From Dinoroseobacter sp965279125 (GTDB taxonomy: Bacteria; Pseudomonadota; Alphaproteobacteria; Rhodobacterales; Rhodobacteraceae): a stretch of 64,000 nucleotides of DNA. The stretch is taken from contig CBDIHL010000038.1 of NCBI GenBank assembly GCA_965279125.1, positions 124,001-188,000 of the forward strand. The letters run 5' to 3'. Both the position numbers and the translations under genes were made by a program. The notes beneath the pieces are model-generated. The model worked only from the letters and a program-made list of their open reading frames with translations. It did no database searches and was not told the DNA's origin. Shown here piece by piece: positions 50,029-57,615 of this stretch (position 1 is the stretch's first letter; each line of letters starts with the position of its first letter).

Positions 50029-51717
50029 ATGAATGTGGCCCTTGATACACGGGCGTCAAAACTGGCGCCGACGGTCGACAAGGATTGGTGGCGCGGGGCG
50101 GTGATCTATCAGATCTACCCTCGCAGCTACCAAGACAGCAACGGGGATGGGATTGGCGATCTGTTGGGGATTGTCCAACGCTTGCCCTATGTCGCCTCGC
50201 TGGGTGTAGACGCGATCTGGATTTCGCCGTTCTTCACCTCGCCCATGCAGGATTTCGGCTATGACGTCAGCGACTATTGCGACGTTGATCCGATGTTCGG
50301 CAGCCTGTCGGATTTCGATGCGGTGATCGAGACGGCCCATGCTTTGGGTCTGAAAGTGATGATCGATCTGGTGCTGTCGCATACGTCCGACCAGCATCCG
50401 TGGTTTGCCGAAAGCCGTGCGGATCGGACCAATGACAAGGCCGATTGGTATGTCTGGGCTGACCCGAAGCCTGATGGCACACCTCCCAACAATTGGCTGT
50501 CGATCTTCGGCGGCTCGGCCTGGACTTGGGATGCGCGGCGGTTGCAATATTACCTGCATAACTTCCTGACCTCGCAGCCCGATCTGAACCTACACTGCGA
50601 GGCCGTCCAAGATGCGCTTCTCGATGTGGAGCGGTTCTGGCTGGATCGCGGCGTCGATGGATTCCGTCTTGATACGATCAATTTCTACTTCGCGGACAAA
50701 GAGTTGCGAGACAATCCTGCGCTTCCCCCTGAAAAGCGCAACGCCACGATCGCGCCTGCGGTGAACCCGTATAATCACCAAGAACACCTCTATTCCAAGA
50801 ACCAGCCCGAGAATATCGCCTTCCTCAAGCGCTTCCGCGCGGTGATGGATGACTACCCGGCGATTGCCTGTGTGGGCGAGGTTGGCGATGCGCAACTGGG
50901 CCTCGAGATTTTGGGCGAATACACCAAGGGCGAGGACCGCGTGCATATGTGCTACGCATTCGAGTTTTTGGCAGCCGAAAAGCTGACGGCCGCCCGTGTG
51001 GCCGAAGTTCTGGAACGTGTCGCCCGCGTGGCCGAAGATGGCTGGGCCTGCTGGGCGTTTTCCAACCACGACGTGCAACGCCATGCCAGCCGCTGGAACC
51101 TGTCGCCCTCGGCGACGCGTGGGCTGATCACACTGCTGATGTCCTTGCGCGGCTCGGCTTGTATTTATCAGGGCGAGGAGCTGGGGCTGCACGAAGCAGA
51201 TGTGGCCTTTGAGGACCTGCAAGACCCATATGGCATAGAGTTTTGGCCCGAATTCAAAGGCCGCGACGGCTGCCGCACGCCAATGGTGTGGGAGACCGAC
51301 AATATGAATGGTGGCTTCTCGGCGGTGCGTCCTTGGCTGCCGGTATCCTCGGAGCATCTGCGCTCTTCTGTGGCCGAGCAGGAGGTGCATCCTGATGGCC
51401 TTCTGCATCACTACCGCCGCGCGATTGCGTTCCGGGGGGCCAATTCAGCGCTGGCCAAGGGGGCGTTGAACGCCCTGAAGGTCGACGGCGATGTGTTGTC
51501 GTTCGAGCGTCAAGACGACACTCAAACGCTGTTTTTCGCCCTGAATATGAGCGAAACACCCAGCCCGCTCAGCCTGCCAGCGGCCCCGAGCACCGCAACA
51601 GGTCCGGGCGAATGGCTGCATGTGGGCGCCGAGTTGAACAGCGCAGGCACCGGGCCGGAGGGTCATTGCACCTTGGGTCCATGGCAACCCTGCATCGTAC
51701 TCTGGCATCCGGCGTAA
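50029..51717 (+). CDS. aglA: Alpha-glucosidase, GH13
   Basis: The 562-residue enzyme has the GH13 regions in order: WWRGAVIYQIYPRSYQDSNG, DLVLSHTSDQHPWF, nucleophile Asp in GFRLDTINFY, acid/base Glu in CVGEVGD and FSNHDVQRH with the transition-state Asp. No signal peptide. It splits imported alpha-glucosides in the cytoplasm and the glucose goes to glucokinase. It is the fourth gene of the agl operon, 23 bases after aglG. Confidence 0.94.
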   Translation: MNVALDTRASKLAPTVDKDWWRGAVIYQIYPRSYQDSNGDGIGDLLGIVQRLPYVASLGVDAIWISPFFTSPMQDFGYDVSDYCDVDPMFGSLSDFDAVIETAHALGLKVMIDLVLSHTSDQHPWFAESRADRTNDKADWYVWADPKPDGTPPNNWLSIFGGSAWTWDARRLQYYLHNFLTSQPDLNLHCEAVQDALLDVERFWLDRGVDGFRLDTINFYFADKELRDNPALPPEKRNATIAPAVNPYNHQEHLYSKNQPENIAFLKRFRAVMDDYPAIACVGEVGDAQLGLEILGEYTKGEDRVHMCYAFEFLAAEKLTAARVAEVLERVARVAEDGWACWAFSNHDVQRHASRWNLSPSATRGLITLLMSLRGSACIYQGEELGLHEADVAFEDLQDPYGIEFWPEFKGRDGCRTPMVWETDNMNGGFSAVRPWLPVSSEHLRSSVAEQEVHPDGLLHHYRRAIAFRGANSALAKGALNALKVDGDVLSFERQDDTQTLFFALNMSETPSPLSLPAAPSTATGPGEWLHVGAELNSAGTGPEGHCTLGPWQPCIVLWHPA

Positions 51718-51793
51718 GCGCGCGGGTGCCCCATCACAACAGGCTCGCATGCGGGCTCAAAAGACCAAGAACGGGACCAGGGAGGGGACCAGA

Positions 51794-52885
51794 ATGGCTG
51801 ATCTAGTACTTAAAGATGTCGAGAAGACATATGGGGGCACGGTCAATGTGCTCAACAACATCGATCTGGACATCAAGCAAGGCGAGCTGATCGTCTTTGT
51901 CGGCCCCTCGGGCTGCGGCAAGTCCACGCTGTTGCGGATGATCGCGGGGCTGGAAAAGATCACCTCCGGCACGCTGGAAATCGACGGCGTTCTGGTCAAT
52001 GACGTGCCTCCCGCACAGCGCGGCATCGCGATGGTGTTCCAGTCCTACGCGCTTTATCCGCATATGACCGTGCGCGATAACATGAGCTTTGCGCTGAAAC
52101 TGGCCAAGAAAAGCCCCGAAGAGATCGATGCTGCCGTCAGCAAGGCCGCCAAGATCCTGCAACTGGACGAATATCTCGACCGTTTGCCAAAAGCTTTGTC
52201 GGGCGGTCAGCGCCAGCGTGTGGCCATCGGGCGCTCGATCGTGCGCGACCCGAAGGTTTACCTGTTTGACGAACCGCTCTCGAACCTTGATGCCGCCTTG
52301 CGCGTCGCCACCCGGATCGAGATTGCGCAGCTCAAAGAGTCGATGCCGGAATCGACCATGATCTACGTGACCCATGACCAGGTCGAAGCCATGACGCTTG
52401 CCTCCCGCATCGTGGTTTTGGCCAATAAAGGCATCGCGCAGGTCGGATCCCCGCTGGAGCTCTACGAGCGTCCAAACTCCGAATTTGTCGCCCAGTTCAT
52501 CGGCTCTCCGGCAATGAACCTGCTGCAAGGCGAGATCACCGGCACCGGCAAGACCACCACCGTCAAGATCGATGGCGGCGGACAAGCGGTGTCGAACTAC
52601 CCGACCGAGGCCGGCGATATAGGCGCACGCGTCAAGGTCGGCATCCGCCCCGAAGATTTCGTGCCCGCCACAGAAGACAATTATGCTTTCTCCGGCGAGG
52701 TGAACATTACCGAAGCCTTGGGCGAGGTGACGCTGCTTTACTTCAAGACCACCGGCGATGAAGAACCTGTCATCGGCAAGCTGCAAGGCATCCATGCTGA
52801 TCTGCGCCACAAGGCGGTCAAGCTGACGGCTGATCCGGCCAAGGTGCATATCTTCAAAGACGGTGTGTCGCTGCTCTATCGTTAA
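51794..52885 (+). CDS. aglK: Alpha-glucoside ABC transporter ATPase
   Basis: ATG 51794 with GGGAGGGG upstream gives 363 residues. MalK-type features: Walker A GPSGCGKST, LSGGQRQRV signature, Walker B VYLFDEPLSNLD, His in YVTHDQVEAM, and a C-terminal TOBE region (about 240-360). It energises AglEFG. The 76-base gap after aglA is the largest after aglE-aglF. It is followed by the operon terminator. Confidence 0.94.
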   Translation: MADLVLKDVEKTYGGTVNVLNNIDLDIKQGELIVFVGPSGCGKSTLLRMIAGLEKITSGTLEIDGVLVNDVPPAQRGIAMVFQSYALYPHMTVRDNMSFALKLAKKSPEEIDAAVSKAAKILQLDEYLDRLPKALSGGQRQRVAIGRSIVRDPKVYLFDEPLSNLDAALRVATRIEIAQLKESMPESTMIYVTHDQVEAMTLASRIVVLANKGIAQVGSPLELYERPNSEFVAQFIGSPAMNLLQGEITGTGKTTTVKIDGGGQAVSNYPTEAGDIGARVKVGIRPEDFVPATEDNYAFSGEVNITEALGEVTLLYFKTTGDEEPVIGKLQGIHADLRHKAVKLTADPAKVHIFKDGVSLLYR

Positions 52886-52906
52886 GTGTGAGTAGAAATG
52901 CGTAAC

Positions 52907-52935
52907 AAAGCCCCGCCCTTGTCGGCGGGGCTTTT
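52907..52935 (+). terminator. Rho-independent terminator of the agl operon
   Basis: An 11-base-pair stem (AAAGCCCCGCC with GGCGGGGCTTT) with a 6-base loop ends in a run of U, 21 bases after the aglK stop. Confidence 0.9.
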
Positions 52936-53010
52936 GTGTTGTCGGCCTGCGGCACGTTTCATATAGCCCGGTGGGACAAGGGACGCAGCAAAGAGGGGCG
53001 AGCAGATCAG

Positions 53011-53781
53011 ATGGGCGAGAACCGGATCAAGGCGCGGTTGCGCGCGGGGCAGATGCAATGGGGTCTTTGGCTGGCGATGAGCAGCCCGACCGCGGCCGAG
53101 ATTGCCGGGCGTGTCGGCTTTGACTGGGTGTTGATCGATGGCGAGCACGGCCCGAACCTGTTGACACAAGCGCTGGAGCAAGCCCGCGCCCTGGGAGGCT
53201 CGGACACCGATGTGGTGCTGCGCGTGCCCGCAGGCGAGGATTGGATGATCAAGCAGGCGCTCGATATCGGGATCACGACATTGCTGGTGCCGATGGTGAA
53301 CTCCGCCGCAGAAGCCGCGCGCATTGCCGCCGCCTGCAAATACCCGCCTGAGGGCACGCGCGGGATGGGCGCGATCCTTGCGCGCGCCAGTGGCTATGGC
53401 GACGAGGCTGATTATGCGGCCCGCGCCAATGACCGGGTCTGCCTGATCGTGCAGGTCGAAAGTGCCGCCGCTCTGGACGAGCTGGAGGCGATTGCCCAGA
53501 CCCCCGGTGTCGATGCGGTCTTTGTCGGGCCTGCCGATCTGTCCGCTGATATGGGCTATCCCGGCAATATGGATGCGCCCGAGGTTCAGGGCGCGATTGC
53601 AACGGCTTATGCGACATTGAAACGGCTTGGCGTGCCTTCAGGCACCGTCACCTTTGATCTGGCCGATGTGCCAGACCTGACCGCGCAAGGGGTGCGCTTC
53701 CTGGCCGTGGGCGGTGATGCGGTGCTGTTGCGCCAAGCCATGGGCGCGCAATTGGCGCAAGCCAAGGCAGCGGCGACATGA
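53011..53781 (+). CDS. HpcH/HpaI-family aldolase
   Basis: ATG 53011 gives 256 residues of a TIM-barrel class II aldolase. Family landmarks are GLWLAMSSP, WVLIDGEHGP with the metal/catalytic region, a VLVPMVNSAAEA strand, YPPEGTRGMG, VQVESAAALDELEAI (metal Glu) and FVGPADLSADMG (metal Asp). It cleaves or forms 4-hydroxy-2-oxo acids, like 4-hydroxy-2-oxoheptanedioate aldolase; the true substrate is unclear. It overlaps the following transporter gene by 4 bases. Confidence 0.9.
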   Translation: MGENRIKARLRAGQMQWGLWLAMSSPTAAEIAGRVGFDWVLIDGEHGPNLLTQALEQARALGGSDTDVVLRVPAGEDWMIKQALDIGITTLLVPMVNSAAEAARIAAACKYPPEGTRGMGAILARASGYGDEADYAARANDRVCLIVQVESAAALDELEAIAQTPGVDAVFVGPADLSADMGYPGNMDAPEVQGAIATAYATLKRLGVPSGTVTFDLADVPDLTAQGVRFLAVGGDAVLLRQAMGAQLAQAKAAAT

Positions 53782-54794
53782 GCGACAAGAAACCCCCGTA
53801 TTTCCCGCCGCCACCGATCGCACCAGCGAAAGTGGCGATCTTTGCGCGCATGCCCCCGGCGGTGTTCCCGTCGATCATGGGCGCGTTCGGGATCGGGCTG
53901 GCCTGGCGCGCCTATGCCGAGACCTTCGCCAAAGAGCCGGTGATCTCGGAAATGATCCTCGGGGCGGTGTCGCTGCTGTTTTTGTTTGCGCTGCTGGGCT
54001 ATCTCGCCAAGCTGGTGCGCCGCCCGTCGGTGATTGCCGATGATCTGCGCGTGCTGCCGGGACGGGCAGGGGTCACGGCGGGGTCTTTGTGCATCGCGCT
54101 GTTTGCCGCCACCCTGGTGCCCTACGCGCCCGAAATTGCGCGGATCGTGCTTGGCCTTGCGATCTCTACCCAGTTGGGTCTGGCTGTGTTGATCATCTGG
54201 GTCTTTGCAAGCGGTCCTCCCGAGCAGCGCCAGGTTACGCCCGTATGGCATCTCAGCTTCGTGGGCTTCATTCTGCTGCCGCTCTCGGCAATCCCGCTTG
54301 GGTTTCTGGCGCTGGCGCAGATCCTGTTTCTGGGAACAGTGCTGGCCGCGTTCCTGATCTATGCCATCAGTCTTGGCCAGGTGATCCGGCGCGACCCGCC
54401 ACCGCCTTTGCGCCCGCTTCTCGCAATCCATCTGGCCCCCGTCAGCCTGTTTGCAACCGTCTCGCTGTTGTTCGACTATCCGCAGATTGCGTTGGCCAGT
54501 GCCAGCCTTGCCACGCTTTTGCTGGCCGTTTTGGTGGTGAAAGCCCGCTACCTGACCGCCGCCGGGTTTAGCCCGCTTTGGGGGGCTTTCACCTTCCCGC
54601 TCGCGGCCTATACGGGGATGCTGTTGATGCTGGGCGGCAGAGGCCTCGGCCCCCTTTATGGCGATGTGGCCCGGATTGCGGGGGTCTGTCTGTTGGTCGC
54701 GGCAAGCGGTCTGATCGGCTATATCCTGTTTCGGGTGCTCAAGATGTGGGCCAAAGGAACGCTCGCGCCAAAAACAAATGCTGCGACTGCATAA
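53778..54794 (+). CDS. TDT/SLAC1-family membrane protein (TehA-like)
   Basis: The 338-residue protein has about ten membrane helices in the TehA/SLAC1 pattern. The first follows a Pro-rich N-terminus and starts ...MPPAVFPSIMGAFGIGLAW, the family's usual first helix. Members are anion channels or exporters linked to tellurite or dicarboxylate transport. The 4-base overlap with the aldolase gene suggests transport of a related organic anion, but this is inference. Confidence 0.82.
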   Translation: MSDKKPPYFPPPPIAPAKVAIFARMPPAVFPSIMGAFGIGLAWRAYAETFAKEPVISEMILGAVSLLFLFALLGYLAKLVRRPSVIADDLRVLPGRAGVTAGSLCIALFAATLVPYAPEIARIVLGLAISTQLGLAVLIIWVFASGPPEQRQVTPVWHLSFVGFILLPLSAIPLGFLALAQILFLGTVLAAFLIYAISLGQVIRRDPPPPLRPLLAIHLAPVSLFATVSLLFDYPQIALASASLATLLLAVLVVKARYLTAAGFSPLWGAFTFPLAAYTGMLLMLGGRGLGPLYGDVARIAGVCLLVAASGLIGYILFRVLKMWAKGTLAPKTNAATA

Positions 54795-54807
54795 CGGTGC
54801 CGCACAG

Positions 54808-54867
54808 CCTTTCCTTTTCCCCGATCCCGTGAAATAGCAAAGCGCCAAATGGGATCGGGCGGAAAGG
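54808..54867 (+). promoter_or_regulatory. Leader hairpin covering the guaB ribosome-binding site
   Basis: CCTTTCC (54808-54814) can pair with GGAAAGG (54861-54867) and CCCGATCCC (54820-54828) with GGGATCGGG (54851-54859), giving 9 + 7 pairs with a small asymmetric internal loop and a 22-base apical loop. The outer right arm is the guaB Shine-Dalgarno sequence (GGAAAGGA, 8 bases before ATG 54877). The fold would hide it. No U-tract follows, so it is not a simple terminator. Confidence 0.65.
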
Positions 54868-54876
54868 ATCGCAGTC

Positions 54877-56328
54877 ATGGAAATTCGCGAAGCACTCACC
54901 TTTGATGATGTGTTGTTGGTGCCGGGGGCGAGCAGCGTTTTGCCCAGCACGGCGGACACGCGCACGCGGCTGACAAAGACGATTAACCTGAACATTCCGC
55001 TGCTCAGCTCGGCCATGGACACCGTGACCGAGGCCCGGATGGCCATCGCCATGGCGCAAGCGGGTGGCATGGGTGTGGTCCACCGCAACCTCGACGTCGA
55101 GACACAAGCGCGCGAGATCCGCCGGGTGAAGCGGTTCGAGTCCGGCGTTGTCTATAACCCGATCACGCTCAGCCCCGACCAAACCGTCGCCGATGCGCGC
55201 GCGCTGCAAGAGCGCTACCGCGTCACGGGCTTTCCGATTGTCGATGGACAAGGCCGCGTGCTGGGGATCGTGACCAACCGCGACATGCGCTTTGCCACGG
55301 ATGACAAAACGCCGGTCTCGGTGATGATGAGTTCCGAAAACCTCGCCATGCTGCGCGAGCCTGCCGATCTGGCCGAGGCCAAGAGCCTGATGAATGCGCG
55401 CCGGATCGAGAAGCTTCTGGTGGTCGACGCCGAAGGCAAACTGACCGGGCTGTTGACCCTGAAAGATATCGAGCAAGCCGTGCTGAACCCGACCGCCTGC
55501 AAGGATGATCTGGGGCGTTTGCGCGTGGCCGCAGCCACCACGGTGGGCGATGCGGGGTTCGAGCGGTCGGAAGCCTTGGTTGATGCAGGATGCGATTTGA
55601 TTGTGATCGACACGGCACACGGGCATTCGGCCTCGGTCGCCGAAGCGGTCAAGCGGGTCAAAAACCTGTCCAACCATGTCCAAGTCGTGGCCGGAAACGT
55701 CGCCACAGGTGAAGCGACCCGCGCGTTGATCGACGCAGGTGCGGATGCGATCAAGGTCGGGATCGGGCCGGGCTCCATCTGTACGACGCGGATCGTGGCG
55801 GGCGTGGGTGTACCGCAACTGACCGCGATAATGGATTGCGCCGGGGCTGCGGGCGATACGCCGGTGATTGCTGATGGCGGCATCAAATTCTCGGGTGATT
55901 TCGCCAAGGCAATTGCGGCAGGGGCAAGCTGCGCGATGGTCGGCAGCATGATTGCGGGCACCGATGAGAGCCCCGGTGAAGTCATTCTATATCAAGGCCG
56001 TAGCTTCAAAAGCTACCGTGGCATGGGAAGTCTGGGTGCGATGGCGCGCGGCTCGGCGGATCGGTATTTTCAGAAAGACGCGGCCTCCGACAAGCTGGTG
56101 CCAGAAGGCATCGAAGGTCAGGTGCCCTATAAGGGCTCAGCGAACGCCGTGGTCCATCAGCTTGTGGGCGGTCTGCGCGCAGCAATGGGCTATGTGGGGG
56201 CGGCCACCGTGGACGAGATGCGCAGCTCCGCCAATTTCGTGCGCATCACCGGGGCTGGTCTGAAAGAGAGCCATGTCCATGACGTTCAGATCACCCGCGA
56301 AAGCCCGAACTACCGGATGGGCGGTTAA
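54877..56328 (+). CDS. guaB: IMP dehydrogenase
   Basis: The 483-residue enzyme has a TIM barrel split by a pair of CBS domains (about 95-200) and the catalytic loop GPGSICTTRIVAGVG with Cys302. FKSYRGMGSLGAM and the C-terminal flap are intact. It oxidises IMP to XMP with NAD, the committed step to GMP. Its leader can fold over the ribosome-binding site. The stop is followed directly by the GTG of the next gene. Confidence 0.97.
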   Translation: MEIREALTFDDVLLVPGASSVLPSTADTRTRLTKTINLNIPLLSSAMDTVTEARMAIAMAQAGGMGVVHRNLDVETQAREIRRVKRFESGVVYNPITLSPDQTVADARALQERYRVTGFPIVDGQGRVLGIVTNRDMRFATDDKTPVSVMMSSENLAMLREPADLAEAKSLMNARRIEKLLVVDAEGKLTGLLTLKDIEQAVLNPTACKDDLGRLRVAAATTVGDAGFERSEALVDAGCDLIVIDTAHGHSASVAEAVKRVKNLSNHVQVVAGNVATGEATRALIDAGADAIKVGIGPGSICTTRIVAGVGVPQLTAIMDCAGAAGDTPVIADGGIKFSGDFAKAIAAGASCAMVGSMIAGTDESPGEVILYQGRSFKSYRGMGSLGAMARGSADRYFQKDAASDKLVPEGIEGQVPYKGSANAVVHQLVGGLRAAMGYVGAATVDEMRSSANFVRITGAGLKESHVHDVQITRESPNYRMGG

Positions 56329-57498
56329 GTGACGCCCGCCGCGCGGGTTGCTGCCGCGATCGAGGTGCTCGACAGTGTGATTGCGGGTCAGGCGAGCGAG
56401 GCGGCGCTGCTCGCGTGGGCGCGGGGCAGTCGCTATGCGGGCTCCAAAGACCGCGCCGCCGTGCGCAATCTGGTGTTTGAGGCAAGGCGCAAATGGGCGT
56501 CGAGCCGCGCCTATGGCGGCGCGGAGACCGGGCGCGCGATCATTTTGGGGCTTCTGCGCCAGTCCGGGACCGATATCGCCCCGCTTTTTTCCGGGGCAGG
56601 CTATGGGCCTGATCCGCTGACCGAGGCAGAGGTCGCGCAGCTGGACGCACCGGTTGCGTTAAGCGATGCGGACCGGCTTGATCTGCCCGAATGGCTGTGG
56701 ACGCGGTTGGCCCACCAATATACCGACGCGGCGGAGGCGATTGCAGCCTCGCTGCGGGACCGCGCGACGGTGTTCTTGCGGGTCAATACCGCAAGGATCA
56801 CGCGCACGGAGGTCGTCGAAACCCTGCGCGAAACCGGGATTGAGACGCGGCCACATGCGCTTGCATCCACGGCGCTCGAGGTGATCTCCGGCGCGCGCCA
56901 AATTCGCAATTGCCAAGCCTATCTGGACGGATTGGTCGAGCTGCAAGACGCCGCGTCGCAAGCGGTTGTCGAGGCTCTTGGCCCCACCGACGACACCACA
57001 GTGCTGGATTACTGCGCGGGTGGGGGCGGCAAGGCCTTGGCGCTCGCAGCCCAGGGGGCACGGGTCAGCGCCCATGACATCGCCCCCGAGCGCATGTCCG
57101 ACGTGCCGGTTCGGGCCGCGCGGGCAGGGGCTGAGGTGCGGTGCATGGGTCCAGATGACCTCGACAGATCGGCGCGCTATGATCTGGTGCTCTGCGATGC
57201 GCCTTGTTCGGGATCTGGCGCATGGCGGCGCAGTCCCGATGGCAAATGGAAGCTGTCCGAGGCGGATCTGGACAATCTGCACCAGACGCAAGCGGATGTG
57301 CTGGGGGCTGCACAAACGCTCGTCGGGGATGGGGGGCGGTTGGCTTATGTGACCTGCTCGATCCTTGAGGGTGAGAATGACGCGACCGTTGCCGGTTTTC
57401 TGCGCGATCACCCCGATTGGGAGCCTGACACGCGCGCAAGCTGGCTGCCGACCGAGGGGGCTGACGGCTTCTTTCTGCAAATTTTGAAACGCGCTTAA
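56329..57498 (+). CDS. RsmB/NOP-family RNA (cytosine-5)-methyltransferase
   Basis: The gene starts at GTG 56329, directly after the guaB stop; 389 residues. An N-terminal NusB-like/RsmB helical region precedes the AdoMet domain: motif I LDYCAGGGGKALALAA, motif IV C293 in DAPCSGSGAWRR and motif VI C343 in TCSI, the two cysteines of m5C methyltransferases. The likely substrate is 16S rRNA C967, as for RsmB, though other tRNA/rRNA sites are possible. The join with guaB means a shared transcript. Confidence 0.9.
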   Translation: MTPAARVAAAIEVLDSVIAGQASEAALLAWARGSRYAGSKDRAAVRNLVFEARRKWASSRAYGGAETGRAIILGLLRQSGTDIAPLFSGAGYGPDPLTEAEVAQLDAPVALSDADRLDLPEWLWTRLAHQYTDAAEAIAASLRDRATVFLRVNTARITRTEVVETLRETGIETRPHALASTALEVISGARQIRNCQAYLDGLVELQDAASQAVVEALGPTDDTTVLDYCAGGGGKALALAAQGARVSAHDIAPERMSDVPVRAARAGAEVRCMGPDDLDRSARYDLVLCDAPCSGSGAWRRSPDGKWKLSEADLDNLHQTQADVLGAAQTLVGDGGRLAYVTCSILEGENDATVAGFLRDHPDWEPDTRASWLPTEGADGFFLQILKRA

Positions 57499-57546
57499 CG
57501 CGTTTTATCGGACTACCCACAACCCAAGATTGCAATCGTTCGGCTG

Positions 57547-57561
57547 TTAAGGCATGCTTAA
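57547..57561. promoter_or_regulatory. CtrA-type box upstream of cckA
   Basis: TTAAGGCATGCTTAA is a perfect TTAA-N7-TTAA, the alphaproteobacterial CtrA recognition motif. It ends 54 bases before the cckA start. CtrA is the final target of the CckA phosphorelay, so this suggests feedback. Confidence 0.75.
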
Positions 57562-57615
57562 GAGGTCTGCCGCCATACCTGTATTTTCAGGGATGGCCCT
57601 GAACGGAGGGTCTTT

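Noticed and set aside
53607..55088. A 493-codon minus-strand frame over the transporter and guaB start
   Set aside because: The composition is Arg/Gln/His-rich without domains, and it overlaps two convincing plus-strand genes and the guaB leader.
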